DNA of 64,000 nt from Avena insularis (taxonomy: Eukaryota; Streptophyta; Magnoliopsida; Poales; Poaceae): positions 111,164,685 through 111,228,684 of the forward strand of contig CM042694.1 of NCBI GenBank assembly GCA_023614405.1. The letters are read 5' to 3'. Each line of letters opens with the position of its first letter. Positions within the stretch are counted from its first letter, which is position 1. Shown in pieces: positions 50,255 through 62,180 of the stretch. Made by a program: the position numbers and the translations under genes. The notes beneath the pieces were generated by a model. The model did no database searches. It was not told the DNA's origin and worked only from the letters and a program-made list of their open reading frames with translations.

Positions 50255-50930
50255 TATGCAACTATTGAGACATGCCTTCATGCATGATTAAAGAACCTAC
50301 TACCGGATGCAATTCTCTGCTCTTGTCAGGCCTTGCCTTTTGCAGATTTTATAAATTCGATATAATAGAGCGTTGGTAGATACATGGACAGCTGCAGTGC
50401 ACCGGCCATGACAACGAGAGTACTACGTACGGGGGAGGAATTGATGCATAACATATACACATCACAATCCTAAACTGCTCCACGATGAACCTACCAATAA
50501 TCATCATATCGAAATTGTTCACTGTCTGATGTTTTTTGTTGCCGTGGCCTCCACGGCACTCTGGCCAGTCAGATTTTAGACAGATGGAGTCAATCACAGA
50601 CTAATTAGTACTACTCATGTTACGTATTTTTTGGCCCCACACTCACGAGCTCCAGAGAAGAAGCAGCTTGTGGATGACCTCTGCAATATGAGACCAAGAA
50701 AGCGATGGCTCACCAAGCATCAAAGTCCATGAACCATGCATTTGCATGCATGTGGCCAAACTCAATGGATCGATCCGAAGTTGGCACAATGCGCACATGA
50801 ACACATGAAAGGCTATCTAGAAGCCCGACACATGTCCACGGAAAATTCCAATGATTCGCTTCGGCGCGGCGGGGTAGAGTGAAAACGCACAACCGATTTA
50901 CATTTCATGCGCCGCTCCAACTCACCAACC
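50255..50930. repeat. Diverged low-copy duplicate, copy 1 (uninterrupted)
   Basis: Collinear blocks are shared with 54030-55925: CATGCATGATTAAAG, GGCCTTGCC, GTGCACCGGCCATGACAA, GTTGCCGTGGCCTCCA, CTTGTGGATGAC, GATGGCTCACCAA, GCATTTGCATGC and ACATGAAA...CCTGTCCACA-type sequence. There is no open reading frame in either copy. It is not a recognised transposon. Confidence 0.75.
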
Positions 50931-51026
50931 ACATCAGCATGACAAGTGGGCGCTCAACCCGTCAAAGTCGAGGGAAATTGTTAGATGGGATAAAACTTGA
51001 CACAACGCAACAAGTTCATAGAAGAT
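50931..51026. other. Unassigned sequence before the LINE insertion
   Basis: This short stretch holds no recognised feature. It ends at the left target duplication. Confidence 0.3.
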
Positions 51027-51042
51027 GCAACCGACAATTTTT

Positions 51043-52312
51043 CTCCTCGAAATAGTCTTTTGTTCCGCTTTATAAATAAATCCACGTGGCCGAACTGATA
51101 CAAGATACTGAGGAAACGCTTTTATAAAGCAGATCATATATAAACAACAAAGCACGGGAAGACAAGACTCGCCACCGGAGGCAGCAGCGACACCAGAGGA
51201 AAGGAACTCCACGCCTACGCCCCCAAGAGGGTAACGACGCACCACGCCGCCGTCGGCAAGACCAAAACGATCTAGGGTTTTCACCCGGAGCCTATGCGAG
51301 GGAGGTACCCACAACGGTGCCTTCAAGAGGGTTATGATACCCGCAGGCATCACCGCCATCAGTGTAAAACACGGGGCTTTTGCCGAAAAAACCTACACAC
51401 ACGCCCACAACTTGTTCGCCCACCACCTCCGAGTCCGATCTACAGAGCACCCATCTAGGAGATGCCGAAGCCAAAGCGACACCATCACCAAGGTCTCCCG
51501 CTGTCTGCTCCTCGCCACCCAAGTGACCAAGGGGCAGGACAAATATCACTGATTCGTCGCCTGCCAAAGCCACCTGCGCGGTCCACCTTCTGAGGTTGCC
51601 GCCCCGGCGTCCCCGAACTCAAGCACAAGCCCCGACCAAACACACACACGGGAGGACCATCATAATGGTCGAGGAGGGTCGGCACACAAGGCTTAGCCGT
51701 GAGGCCACACAACAACCTAGTTGGGGGTAACTGCCCCTTCCACTGCGAGGTGGTCGCTATCCGGATGTAGCAGCAGGGCCGATCAACCTAGATCGGATCC
51801 AGATCAGCCCGCGTGCCCTGCATGCCCAAATCCAGTCCAGATCGGACCCTGCACAGCTTCGCCGCCACACTGTTGCATCCCGAACGCTGCCGCCATCCCA
51901 GCACATGCAGGTGCCGACCCCGCTTCTCCTCCACCATCGCGACCCGCCCAAGGTCATGCGCCGTCGCCCCGGGACCATGCCGTGTTGTCGCTGTCTTGCA
52001 CTCCCGTACCGGTCGCAGCGGCGCGGGAGGCTCCTCTGCTGCGCCACGCCGGGTTGGTGTGCGCCGTCGTCGTTGCCCATCCACCACTGGTCGAGCTCGC
52101 CTTGCCACCGAGATGCACCGCCGCCGCCCAGACCTCCCGCCAGATCAGGTTGACACCGGGGAAAGAAGGGCCCGCCGCCGCCGGCACCGCAGGCTTTGCC
52201 CTGCGGCAGCTGCCGCCAACGGCGATGGCGGGGAGATGGGCCGGGGAACGTGGGATCTAGGGTTACGCCCGGTCGCGACTTGGGACGGGAGGGGGGATTT
52301 CTTCTAAAAATC
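51043..52312 (-). mobile_element. LINE-derived insertion (1270 bp) with 16-bp target duplication
   Basis: GCAACCGACAATTTTT occurs at 51027-51042 and 52313-52328. On the minus strand the segment ends with TTATAAAGCGGAACAAAAG, which resembles the 3' end of Triticeae LINEs, and begins with a GC-rich leader containing CCCTAGATCCC. No endonuclease or reverse transcriptase motif remains; the open frames at 51720-52320 overlap on both strands and are not coding. It is an internally deleted or 5'-leader-plus-tail derivative moved by LINE machinery. Confidence 0.8.
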
Positions 52313-52328
52313 GCAACCGACAATTTTT

Positions 52329-52427
52329 ACTAGGGTAGACATTGTACCATATTCAGGAATATATATATATATATATATGGCATAATTGTGTGATTCACTC
52401 TAAGAAGCAAAGAGCGAAGTGTATGTA
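52329..52427. other. Spacer with TA microsatellite
   Basis: An (AT)9 run lies at 52361-52378. Nothing else is recognised. Confidence 0.6.
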
Positions 52428-52550
52428 CTCCCTCTGTCTTAAAATAAATGACTTGGGTTTGTATAGATTCACATGTGTATCTAGGCCTAAACATGTCTAG
52501 ATACATAAGAATCTAAACAAATCGAAGTCACTTATTTGGGACGAAGGGAG
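52428..52550. mobile_element. Stowaway MITE (123 bp)
   Basis: The ends CTCCCTCTGTCTTAAAATAA and TTATTTGGGACGAAGGGAG are inverted repeats. The TA duplication lies at 52426-52427 and 52551-52552. The whole element folds back on itself, with AAGTCACTTATTT opposite AAATAAATGACTT. Confidence 0.95.
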
Positions 52551-52552
52551 TA

Positions 52553-52856
52553 TATTCACTTGCATTATTCGGCTAGAATTGGAGATATGCCATGATCTTG
52601 AGGTTGTTAGATCATTTTGGACCCATGCGTGATTACTCTTGTATGTTTGGAAGGTTGTCACTCGATCTTCAGGCTGTGATCTACTCTGCTTAAATTAATT
52701 AGATTTGGTAAGTGTATTTGGTACAGCTAGCTAGCATGAAGGAGTCACCACCGTGCAACTCAAGAAAAGGAAGGCACACGCTACTATACAAAGTTAGTGA
52801 AAAAAAATACTTTTCAACCTTTTTCGTGTAATTAATTTCCTTTATACACTTTTTGG
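52553..52856. other. Unassigned sequence
   Basis: No gene or repeat recognised. Confidence 0.3.
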
Positions 52857-52859
52857 AAT

Positions 52860-53979
52860 CACTACACGAATCGAACGCTACGCCGAGGGCAGATAGCCGT
52901 CGGCGTAGCCAGCTAAACCGTTGGCGTAGGCTACGCCGACGGCAGCCCTCGGCGTAGCTCCTCGGCGACGCTGCTCCTCAGCGGAGACGACACGGCCCTC
53001 GACGTAGATGGAAAACCCTCGGCGTAGCTTACGCCGTCGGCGCCGTCGGCGTACTCGCCGTCGGCGGAGAGTCCAGACGCCGTTCGACGACGAGGTAACG
53101 GCGCGCCGCTACGCCGACGGCCGGGGCGTAGCTGGACACGTGCCCGCTCTGAGCCGCCTAGCCGCGGAGCTACACCGACGGCATCCCCCTCGGCGTAGCG
53201 TGCCACGCGTACACCACAGAGAGCTCCCAGGCCCGGACCTACGCCGACGGCACCCCTCGGCGTAGCGTGCCACACGTACACCACAGAGAGCTCCCAGGCC
53301 TGGACCTACGCCGACGGCCTAGCCCTCGGCGTAGCCCTGACCATTTGGTCACACGCAGTTTTTTTTGTTTTTTCTGTTTAATTTTACAGGAATGACCGCA
53401 ATAATTATCAATATTTAATAGCAATTAACTCATCCAAAGCATCAATATTTAACAACAATAATTATTAACATCATTCAAGCATGATCGCATCATCATATCA
53501 TTCATACATCATTCAAACATCATCATATCCTTGATGTATACAAGCTGACATCCATACTACTTTGGAGGAGATGGATACTGTGGAGGAGACGGGGTGAACC
53601 CCAGATCTCCCCTGGTGAGAATAGGCGACGCCCGACGAGGTCGTCGTGCAGTAGAAGCAGCAGAAGAACCACCAGGTGAGGGAGTTGTCGGCGAAGAACC
53701 ACCAGCAGAACGACCAGGCGAAGGACCATCGGTGTGGGCGGCTGTGATCATCCGATGACTACCCGGCGAGGCATGACCAAAGTGCTCGTTCTCGGAATGT
53801 TCCGCTCCCTACATGTTCCCTACATGTTAGCAATTTGCGAGGCAAAGTAAAGCGGTAACCGGGCCTACGCCGACGGCCACCAGGCGGAGCTGGCCTGGGC
53901 TGGGCCTACGCCGACGGCCCCGACTTTTGGCCGTCGGCGTAGCCTGAGGCCGTCGGCGAAGCTGTCCATTCCTGTAGTG
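52860..53979. mobile_element. Non-autonomous CACTA element (1120 bp) with AAT target duplication
   Basis: The ends are CACTACACGAAT and ATTCCTGTAGTG, and AAT lies at 52857-52859 and 53980-53982. Subterminal repeats of CTACGCCGACGGC / GCCGTCGGCGTAG occur more than ten times in the left 470 bp and several times in the right 110 bp. A minus-strand frame near 53557-53830 (GEHSENEHFGH-like start, then Ser/Pro-rich, ending PSPPK) may be the C-terminal scrap of the transposase-linked protein. Confidence 0.92.
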
Positions 53980-54330
53980 AATGTCGTTGCTTCCTCGGCT
54001 GATTTCAAATCCCCAGCACTAGGTACTAGTTCAATGTATGCAAGCATTCATGCATGCATGATTAAAGTAGGTAGTTCTCTATTTTGTAAAGCCTTGCCCT
54101 TTAAACCGTTTATAAATTCAAGAACGTAGGTAGCCAGAATCTGTTTAAGTTTTGCACAAATAGTTGTGGGTGTAGATAATCTCCTTGGAAAGGTACAGTG
54201 CACCGGTCATGACAATGACACTATGTATCACGTATCAGCATGCATGTCACATACGCATCGCGCTGATGATTAAGTTACTCGATCCAGTACGAGGAACTAC
54301 CGATCATGACCGTACACAAATTGTTCTTGA

Positions 54331-54979
54331 AACTTTTGCGAAGAAGCTAAATTAAAGAAATCAACAAATCCTTGGAGGACCATGTTGAACACTAGAAGTT
54401 TACACATAAGTCCCTAGAATCAACACCGTCTTTATCTTGCATACGCCGGGGCGTGCCATGAGTAAAATTGGATGTTGTATATAGACTCGCGGACCACGTC
54501 AGAACCAGGAAAACGTTAACATGATAGTCGGGATGTCGCAAGTCGAAGCCGGAAGAGGTTGGTGACAATGATAGGAGAAACAAATCACCGTCCCGGAGAA
54601 CAAAGCGACAAGAAGCGCTGGACGACCACCCGAGATGCCACTAGCTCCGCGACGAAGAAGAAGTTGGTTGAACATCAATAGTTAGAGAAGAAACCATCAA
54701 ACCGAGACACAAAGACTATCCAAAAGCAAAACAAAAAAAAATTGATCCACCAAACGACAATTGCCCATTCTCTTTCTCTTCAACGGTCGGTAGATGAGAA
54801 ATCGGAGAAACCTTTATCTTAATACCCACCATGCCGCCTGGTCACCATCGCGCCTGCCGTCGCGCAGATCAAGGGTGCTCACGGGGACGGTTGGTTTGCC
54901 ACCCGAGAACACACGATGAGGACAACTTGTTTCACGAAAGGTAGTCAATACCGTGCTTATTATTCGGATTAAAATCAGC
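54331..54979. mobile_element. Unclassified insertion (649 bp) with 12-bp direct repeat
   Basis: AATTGTTCTTGA lies at 54319-54330 and 54980-54991, and copy 1 of the low-copy duplicate has this sequence once (AAATTGTTC...). No terminal inverted repeats were seen, so a 5'-truncated LINE-like or SINE-like insertion is more likely than a DNA transposon. An A-rich tract (54729-54740) lies inside. Confidence 0.6.
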
Positions 54980-55186
54980 AATTGTTCTTGATTTGATGGT
55001 TTATGTTGCCATGGCCTCCAAGGCGCCCTAGCTAATCAGATATCATACAGATCGACCCACAATCACGGACTAAATTACTAATTAGTACTACTACATACTC
55101 TTATTCCTGCCCTGCACGAGGCCGGTGACGAGCTCCATGCAAGCAACTTGTGGATGACTTTTTGGGTATGAAACCAAAGAAAATAA

Positions 55187-55767
55187 GGATGAAGAGGTAG
55201 GACAATTGGGACATGTGGGATTTCACTTTTAGGCACCTAGATTAACTCTAAACTGTTAGCTTTGCGACAATCAAATAACGAAGAACGAAAATAAAATCAC
55301 AACAAAGGGGACACAGATTTAACGTGGAAAACCCTCTCAAACAAAGAGAGAAAAAAACCACGGGCGCCAGCCAGCAGAACTTCACTATATGAGGAGTGTT
55401 TACACAAGGTCGAGGATTTCACAGATACAACATATCCCAGCCGGCGGCTTACAAGAGGTTTATATAACGGTGGAAACCTAGGTCTTCGACGATCCGTACC
55501 GCGGGGGCTATCGCCCCCCGCACCCCCACATGCATCCCTGTTGGGCACGACCCAAGCCTCCGGCGACGGGCCTTGCTCCGCTCCGTCAGAAGTTGGCTTC
55601 TACTTTGTATAATTTAGATCAACATATAACATAAACTAAAATGGAATAAGCGGGATAAGTGAGATTTGTTAAATCCTACTTGTCCCACTTCTCCCACTTG
55701 GTTTTGAGTTAGTCTAGGGGTCTAAAATTAGGATCCCACTTATCCATTTGTCCTACTTCTGCATCCA
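55187..55767. mobile_element. Foldback DNA element with about 70-bp inverted repeats
   Basis: The left end GGATGAAGAGGTAGGACAAT and the reverse complement of the right end, GGATGCAGAAGTAGGACAAA, stay similar for about 70 bp (to CTAGATTAACTC / CTAGACTAACTC). The insertion is confirmed by comparison with copy 1, where AAGAAAGCGATGGCTC is continuous. Target duplication is unclear in the A-rich flank. The interior (55260-55620) has no coding sequence. Superfamily unassigned; a Mutator-like element is possible. Confidence 0.6.
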
Positions 55768-55925
55768 AAAAAAACACGATGGCTCGCCAAACTGCAAAGT
55801 TCAGAGAAGCATTTGCATGCTTGTGGCTCACTTAGCACTGAGAATATATGCACACATGAAAAGATGGCTAGAGCTCTCACCTGTCCACACAAAATTCCAT
55901 CCACACCTAACCCTTTGCGTCGTCT

Positions 55926-56780
55926 AGCAAAGGAAAATCTTATACTTACCTATTTTAAGGACCAAAAAGTGATGACTAGCTGGAAAAAGGAAGCATGTAG
56001 GAAGGGCTAGAACCACCGCGCGGCTCCCGTGTCATCCCAGCTGTCGATGGCAGGGGCGCACCCTCACTACCACGTGTCCCCTACCCTTCCCCTCTCTCTC
56101 CCCACCGCCACCGGAGGGAGCCACCACGGCACAGTCCGGGTGGTGATGGTGACGGTGGGTTGTCTTCTACCCGCGCGCGTGTGTGTGTGTGTGTGTGTGG
56201 GGACTCGCAGGGTGGGATTTGTCAGGTGACGGTGCAGCTCGAGGCGATGCATGCTCGACCGGGGAGAGGGTGTGGCACAACGGTGACCAGATGGTGTGGA
56301 CGCATCGTGGTGGTGTGTGGCGGCAGGAGGGCGGTGGCCAGTGATGTAGGGGAGATGCGTACAATGGAGTGGGCCTAGATCCGGGCCAGGTTGGGCCCGA
56401 TCTGGGTCGGTCTTGTCAGAGCCGAAGCATGTCGGTACTCATTCGCACTGGTACCCTGAGCACTTCCCCTAGATGCGTGGCATCAGTGGCACCGGATGTG
56501 GCCAAGCAGGCATGTTCCGGCGACTAGCCAACATGAAGCTGCTAGGTGGGAATTGCATGAGACACGGAGGAGCGATGTCCGCCGTTCTTGTGGAACCTCC
56601 GCCACCTACGTACTGATCCAACACCATGTCCGTCCGTGCAGTCTAGCTCTTGGTGGTGTTCTTGCTATCTCACGGGTGCAAGATGGATTTTTCTCAAACT
56701 GGTGGCGGTCCGGCCGGCCCAGGTGAGCACGATGGCGACGGAGCTACTATTTGGTGCTAGGGATCTGCGATGGTGGACCC
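55926..56780. other. Unassigned sequence with GT microsatellite
   Basis: A (GT)10 run lies at about 56179-56199. The rest, G-rich with chance frames, continues across the Gypsy insertion into 63822-64000. No protein family is recognised. Confidence 0.35.
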
Positions 56781-58406
56781 TGATACATTGCAAATGTATC
56801 TATAATTTTTGATATTCCATGCTTGGTTTTATCCACTTTTTTGTGTTTTGTTCCAACTTTGGAGTACTTTTCTTATGATTTCTTGGACTAACCTATTAAC
56901 AAGAGCCACAGTGCTACTGCATTTTCTGCTGTTTTTGGTTCCAGGAAAGTTAGAAAATGAATATTCTCGGAATTGGACGGGACAAAAGCCAAAGTGCCTA
57001 TTTTTCTGGAAGACATCAAGTGCCAGAATACGAGACAAAGAAGGGCCAGGGGCCGGCCACAACACCTGGCCACGCGGCCAGGCCTGGCCCGCGCCAGGGG
57101 GTGGTGTGGTGGCTCCTGGCACCACCTCGGCCTCTCCTTCCGCCTATAAGATGCCCTCGGGACGAAAACCCTAAGGGCCCGATCAAAAATCCACGAAAGA
57201 GTCTGTAGTTGCCGTCATCTCCATCCCTAGATCGGGAGGGACCTGAAGCTCTTCCCGGCACCCTGCCGGAGAGGGGAATTCACCCTGGAGGCCTTCTTCA
57301 TCACCATGCAAGCCTCCGGTGTGATGCATGAGTAGTCCATCCTTGGACTATGGATCCATGTAGTAGCTAGATGGCTGGTTCTCCTCCTTTGCGCTTTCAT
57401 GTTTAGATCTTGTGAGCTCCGTTCATGATCAAGCTCATCTATTTGTAATTCTACATGTTGTGTTTGCGGGGATCCGATGGATATTGAGATGCTATTTTAG
57501 ATTGATTATTGATTCTTTCATGTCTTTGTTATTTGTGATCTTGCATGCTTTTCATTGTTAGTAGCTATCTTGTCCAAGTAGATGCTAGCAACTCCAAGAG
57601 TTAGTATTTATGCTCGATAGTGGGTTCATGCCTCTGGTAATCTGGGGAAGTGATAGAAATCTCTAAGGTACTAGATGTGTTGTTGCTACTAGGGAGAAAA
57701 CAACAATCCTTTGTTCATAGAACAATCGTATTGTTTACTTTACACGCAGTTCGTAAAGCAATAATTTGTTGCTTGCAACTTAATATTGGAGGGGGTTCGG
57801 ATGATAACCTGAAGGTGGATTATTAGTCATAGATGCAGTTGGATGACGGTCTATATATAATGTTGTAATGCCCAATCAAGTCTCAAAGGATTCAAGATGA
57901 TTAGTATATGCATGATTGCTTTCTCGGTGTTTGTCAATTGCCCCGCTGTAATTTGTTCACCCAGCATGTTATCTATCCAAGGAGAGCCACCTCTAGTGAA
58001 CTATGGATCCTAGTCCTTTGTCTTTACATACAATCTATAAATTGTTTACTGTTTTGTGTTTACTTTCTGCAAACTTTTACTTCTTTCCATTCGATACGTT
58101 TAATCCTTTGTTTTCCGCAAAACACGGTGAGATTGACAACCTCATCGCAAGTTGGAGACAAAGTTCTATGGTTGTGTTGTGCAGGTCTCCACGTTGCTAC
58201 TAGCACCGGTAGTGCGCCCTGCCAAAGCTCAGCTAGTAACACCTTTGAGGTGTTTCCTTGATCCTACTGGTTCGATTAAACCTTGGTTTCATAACTGAGG
58301 GAAACTTGCTGTTGTGCTCATCATACCTTCCTCTTGGGGTTCCCAACGAGCTCTACATCAACACCGCCATCAAGCATTTTTCTGGGCGCCGTGCATTGGG
58401 CCATCA
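56781..58406 (+). repeat. 5' LTR (1626 bp)
   Basis: It runs from TGATACATTGCAAATG to TTGGGCCATCA. Aligned with 62197-63816 over its full length. Confidence 0.93.
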
Positions 58407-58416
58407 AGCGATTTTC

Positions 58417-58434
58417 TGGCGCCATTGCCGGGGA
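58417..58434 (+). other. Primer binding site, tRNA-Asp
   Basis: TGGCGCCATTGCCGGGGA is complementary to the 3' end of tRNA-Asp with one mismatch. It lies 10 bases after the LTR and is the same primer as in the reversed Gypsy element. Confidence 0.9.
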
Positions 58435-58623
58435 GTCAAGTACATCTTCACAAGGGGAGTCCCTCATAACCAATATCTTTACTTTGTTATTTTTGTTTTG
58501 CTTAGTTTTTTTTGCTTTGTTTGCTTGTTTTGTTATTCAAAAACACAAAAAAATTAGTTTTACTAGTTTGCTTTCTTATTCCAAAAACACAAAAAAAATT
58601 AGTTCCTTTCTTAAGTTGCCTTT

Positions 58624-59184
58624 ATGTCTAGCCTTGTTCCAGTCAGTATGTCACCCGAGGAAATGATTTTCACTTTTAAACAAGGAATTGAGGAAAGTTT
58701 TAAGGAAGCTTGGTCTAGAATCTCTGATCTACATGAAAAAACTGAGCCTAAAATGACTCAAAGCTTGTTCCTTGGCAGTTTTTACCTTGAGATTGCTCTT
58801 TGCTATAGATATGCTCTAGATGCTGTTGTGGGAGGAGATTTCCTCCAATGTAATGAGGATGATGCTACTAATGCTATAAAGAAACTGATCCTTACTTACA
58901 ACATGCCTAGCCAAACTGATATTTCTTTCGCAAAAATATTTGCTAGGTTGCATACTCTTGAGGCTAGCACTACTAGCTTAGAAAATTGCTATAACACGCT
59001 TAGGGAGCATCACAATTATGTTCCAATAAACTCTGAACCATCAAAGTGGTTCCCTACAGTAAAGATTGAGATGAACACTGAAACTTTTCAAGCTCGCTGT
59101 GATATCATGTCTGAATTTTGTCTTATGCCCAAAGATATTTATAAATTTCTGAATACTTGGGGGCTCACTGAGGGAGGAAAATAA
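58624..59184 (+). pseudogene. Gag fragment, 186 aa
   Basis: The segment ESFKEAWSRISDLHEKTEP, then FYLEIALCYRYALDAVVGGDF and DATNAIKKL, corresponds to the central and C-terminal part of Athila-type Gag, with the E-S-x-x-x-A-W...LDA...GG pattern. It aligns loosely with the gag at 8072-9259. The N-terminal half of Gag is absent, so the ATG at 58624 is the start of a shortened product. The frame ends in TAA at 59182-59184, and the same frame continues with protease sequence. It is non-functional or makes a truncated product. Confidence 0.8.
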
Positions 59185-59484
59185 ATATCTCTTGCTAATA
59201 ATACTACCATATTACCTCTTGGAATAGCTGAAGGAGTGTTTACAAAGATCCTTGGGAAAACGATTTCTATTGATTATCTTGTTATTGAATGTGTAGGAAA
59301 AAGACAAATTACACTTGGAAGGTCCCTATTAGAACTCCTTGGAGCAATAATAGATGTGGGAAAGGGGACCATGCACCTTTCTTATCCACCAAACAATCAT
59401 ATTTTCCCCAAGGTTAAGAATAAAAGTAAGAGAGGTAAGGGCAAGAAATTTGGTCTTAATGCTTCTTCATTTGAGAACACTTGA
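59185..59484 (+). pseudogene. Aspartic protease fragment (C-terminal half)
   Basis: Directly after the TAA and in the same frame it reads ILPLGIAEGVFTKILGKT, DYLVIECVGK, ITLGRSLLELLGAIIDVGKG. This is the second half of the retropepsin fold, whose family pattern is L-G-R-P-F-L...A-x-I-D. The catalytic D-(S/T)-G half is missing. A Lys-rich tail (KNKSKRGKGKKFG) follows to the stop at 59482-59484. The reversed Gypsy element keeps the opposite, N-terminal scrap of protease. Confidence 0.8.
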
Positions 59485-62180
59485 TTCTTTCTTGCTTCTT
59501 ATGCCTAACTTAAAGGCGTTCAAGAAAAGTACTTATTGGGAGATAACCCAAAAGTTTTAGATGAGTCTTGGAAGTTATTACCTCTATAATAACCTCTCCT
59601 TATCCTTTTTATTTGCTTTTTGTGCCAAGAGTAACCTCTAATGAGAGAGAAGTAATGATTGGGAAAGTTGCTGCCCCGAAACAGATTTCTGTGCTTCACC
59701 GTAAAAATTCGTGAGAGAGCTCTGTATGTCGTATTGAGCTGTAATTTTTTGTGCTTCTGCCCCAGGTTGTTATATAACTTTCATTAGTTAAACACTTTTT
59801 GATTTGAGCAACATAAGGTCTTCGAAAAAATTCGTCTTTACCTGCTGGTCTGTTTTGACAGATTTCTGCCATTTTCTGCATTTGCTTCTTATTGGTTCCT
59901 TCTTGAGTTCTTTTAGGGAATTGAGCTTTTTGAGGGAAGTGCTACAGTAACTAGTGTTCTAATGGAAGTTTATTTGGTGTTATAACTGAACCTTAAGACT
60001 TATTTATCTTGAGTGCACTAATATTGCTAATAAAGATTGTGTGAAGTTTTGTATGAAGGAAAATTTTCAGGTATATAGAAGGAATGAGTAATGAGATGAA
60101 GGATGGACTAAAGCTCAAGCTTGGGGATGCCACGTGTGTCACCCCAAGAAATATCCAAGAAGTACAAGCGTCAAATCTTGGGGATGCCCAAGGCATCCCC
60201 TTCTTCATCAATAAAAATCTCAGGTTTCTTCCAAACACTTCATTTTTATTGTTTCATGCACAATTGTGTTGTTCTTGGAGCGTCTTTCTTTTTGTTTTTG
60301 TTTTTAGTTTTCTTTGTTTTCTTGGTTTGCTTAGTTTGATGAATAAATTGGTTGGACCCCCTCTTTCATACATTGGTTTGCAAATAGTTTGGTTTGGTTT
60401 GGAAAAGAGTAGGAAAGTTCATACTTATGTGGTAAAAAGAGCTCGTTTTTGACTGTGGCTATGCTTTGTCATGCCATGCTTGATATTGTTTTTGCTTTAT
60501 GCTTAGTATTCTTTGCTGTAGCATGACTTGTTATAAACAATTGAGATTGCTTAATGTGCCTTGGATGAATCATGCGTTGTTTTAGCATATTAAAGCATAG
60601 TATAGTGGTATTCTCCTTTGATGCTTTATTTGGGTTGACTTGGCACATGCTCACACCATGTTATGACTATCTCAAGTCATCATAGCCTTTATGATCCTTT
60701 AGTTTTCAACTTGTAGTATCACTTTATTCTTTGATCAATGATGTTTTGTCGCTCTGCATGATTATGGACATTATTGCTCTCTTAGTTTGTCGCTCCTAGT
60801 CTTTTGCTAGCCTCCACCACCAAGTATGAGTTCCCCTCATGCATCCAACTCATTAAACCAAGTTATTCCAAAGAGTCCACCATACCTACCTACTAGCTTA
60901 TGCTATTCCAAGTATATTCATGCTTTTGTTTACCTTCCAAATTAAACTTGGTATGAGAAAACTAGTGATTAAAGCTCTCACGAACTTGATGGCACACTTT
61001 AGTTTACTTGCCCTTAATAAACTTGAACCATTGGTTCCTTCTTTGTTGCGTATATGCTTGCGCTTTATAAGTTGAAATTAGCAGAACCATGTTTCATGGG
61101 GAACGCTTTCAACATTGCACTTGTACTTTGTACCCCGTTGATATCATGTTCTTTTGCTTACGGATCCGTGAAGGTGAAATAAAAGTGGAACTTGTAAGAT
61201 CATGGAGTTTGTATGTGTGTTAGAGAAACGCCTGGGCCGCTAGCCTAAGCCATGCCTAATCATGGTGGAAACTTGCAGCATCACCATAATGAGCATTCTA
61301 TGAAGCATCCTCAATAAAAACTTATGCAAATAGAAAATAAAAAGATCGCTGACATGCTCATTGTCTGCTTGCCTTGTCATTTTGATTGTGGGAAAGCTCC
61401 CGTATCATGTGCAAGGGGTACCCCGTTGGCGGTTCTTAATGATACACATGTACTTACAATGACAAGAGCTTACTCGTGACTGAAGTTGAGTAGCATGAGG
61501 ATCGGTCTTCGTAAGTAAGGGGCATGAGATTTCGGTTTATAACTTGTCAAGCATATCCTCTTAGTTATGTCACTTTAACCTTAATCATCTTCAAGATGCT
61601 TATGATAGGGGCAATGAGAGCTGAAAGCTATAAGTACCATAATTTTTGGAAGCTCTTTATGAGACTTGAATCCCTACTTCCTTTTACAAAGGCCTTTCTT
61701 TCACCATTATATTGAGTCTCCATCTTCTATCTTTATGCACCTACTTTGAGAGCATAGTGGCCATTCTTAGTTCTATGTGCATTGTCCCAAGACTAGTTGA
61801 TTGATGCATAACTTGTTATTTCTTGTTTTTAAACTATTGTATTTAGTCACTCTTATGAACTTTGAAGGTGTCCTATGCATTTATATTTGCTACTCTATTG
61901 AGGGACAAGTTGAATACTATTATGCTATGTTTTCTTTATGTGAAACAAACAAACATCTTGCAAAGCATTGTTATTCATGAATCTTTTGTTTGTGCCTTTT
62001 CATGTTATATCATAGTTTCTTTGCTTATTGCTAGAACTTTGTCTTTCATGTTATGATTGAAGTACTATGATCCCAGCTTTGAATATTTTACAAATACTTT
62101 GATCAAGTCTTTGATGGTGCATGACACCTCAAAAATTATTCTTTCTTTTTATCACTTACCTACTCGAGGACGAGCAGGAG
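59485..62180 (+). mobile_element. Non-coding internal domain of the Gypsy element
   Basis: There is no long frame. It shares several blocks with the internal domain of the reversed element (4677-8071). The phrase CTTGGGGATGCC occurs at 60119 and 60178, and CTTGGGGATG again at the polypurine tract. Confidence 0.75.

Larger units (their letters stand above)
54030..55925. repeat. Diverged low-copy duplicate, copy 2 (split by two insertions)
   Basis: Its order matches 50255-50930 in three pieces: 54030-54330, 54980-55186 and 55770-55925. The gaps are two insertions (54331-54979 and 55187-55767). Divergence is high, so the duplication is old. Confidence 0.72.

Noticed and set aside
51720..52323. 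179- and 188-residue frames on opposite strands
   Set aside because: They lie in the GC-rich leader of a LINE-derived insertion. No LINE ORF1 or ORF2 motif is visible.
53557..53830. Possible transposase gene
   Set aside because: Only a short Ser/Pro-rich C-terminal scrap is present. It lacks the transposase core, so it is mentioned only as part of the CACTA element.
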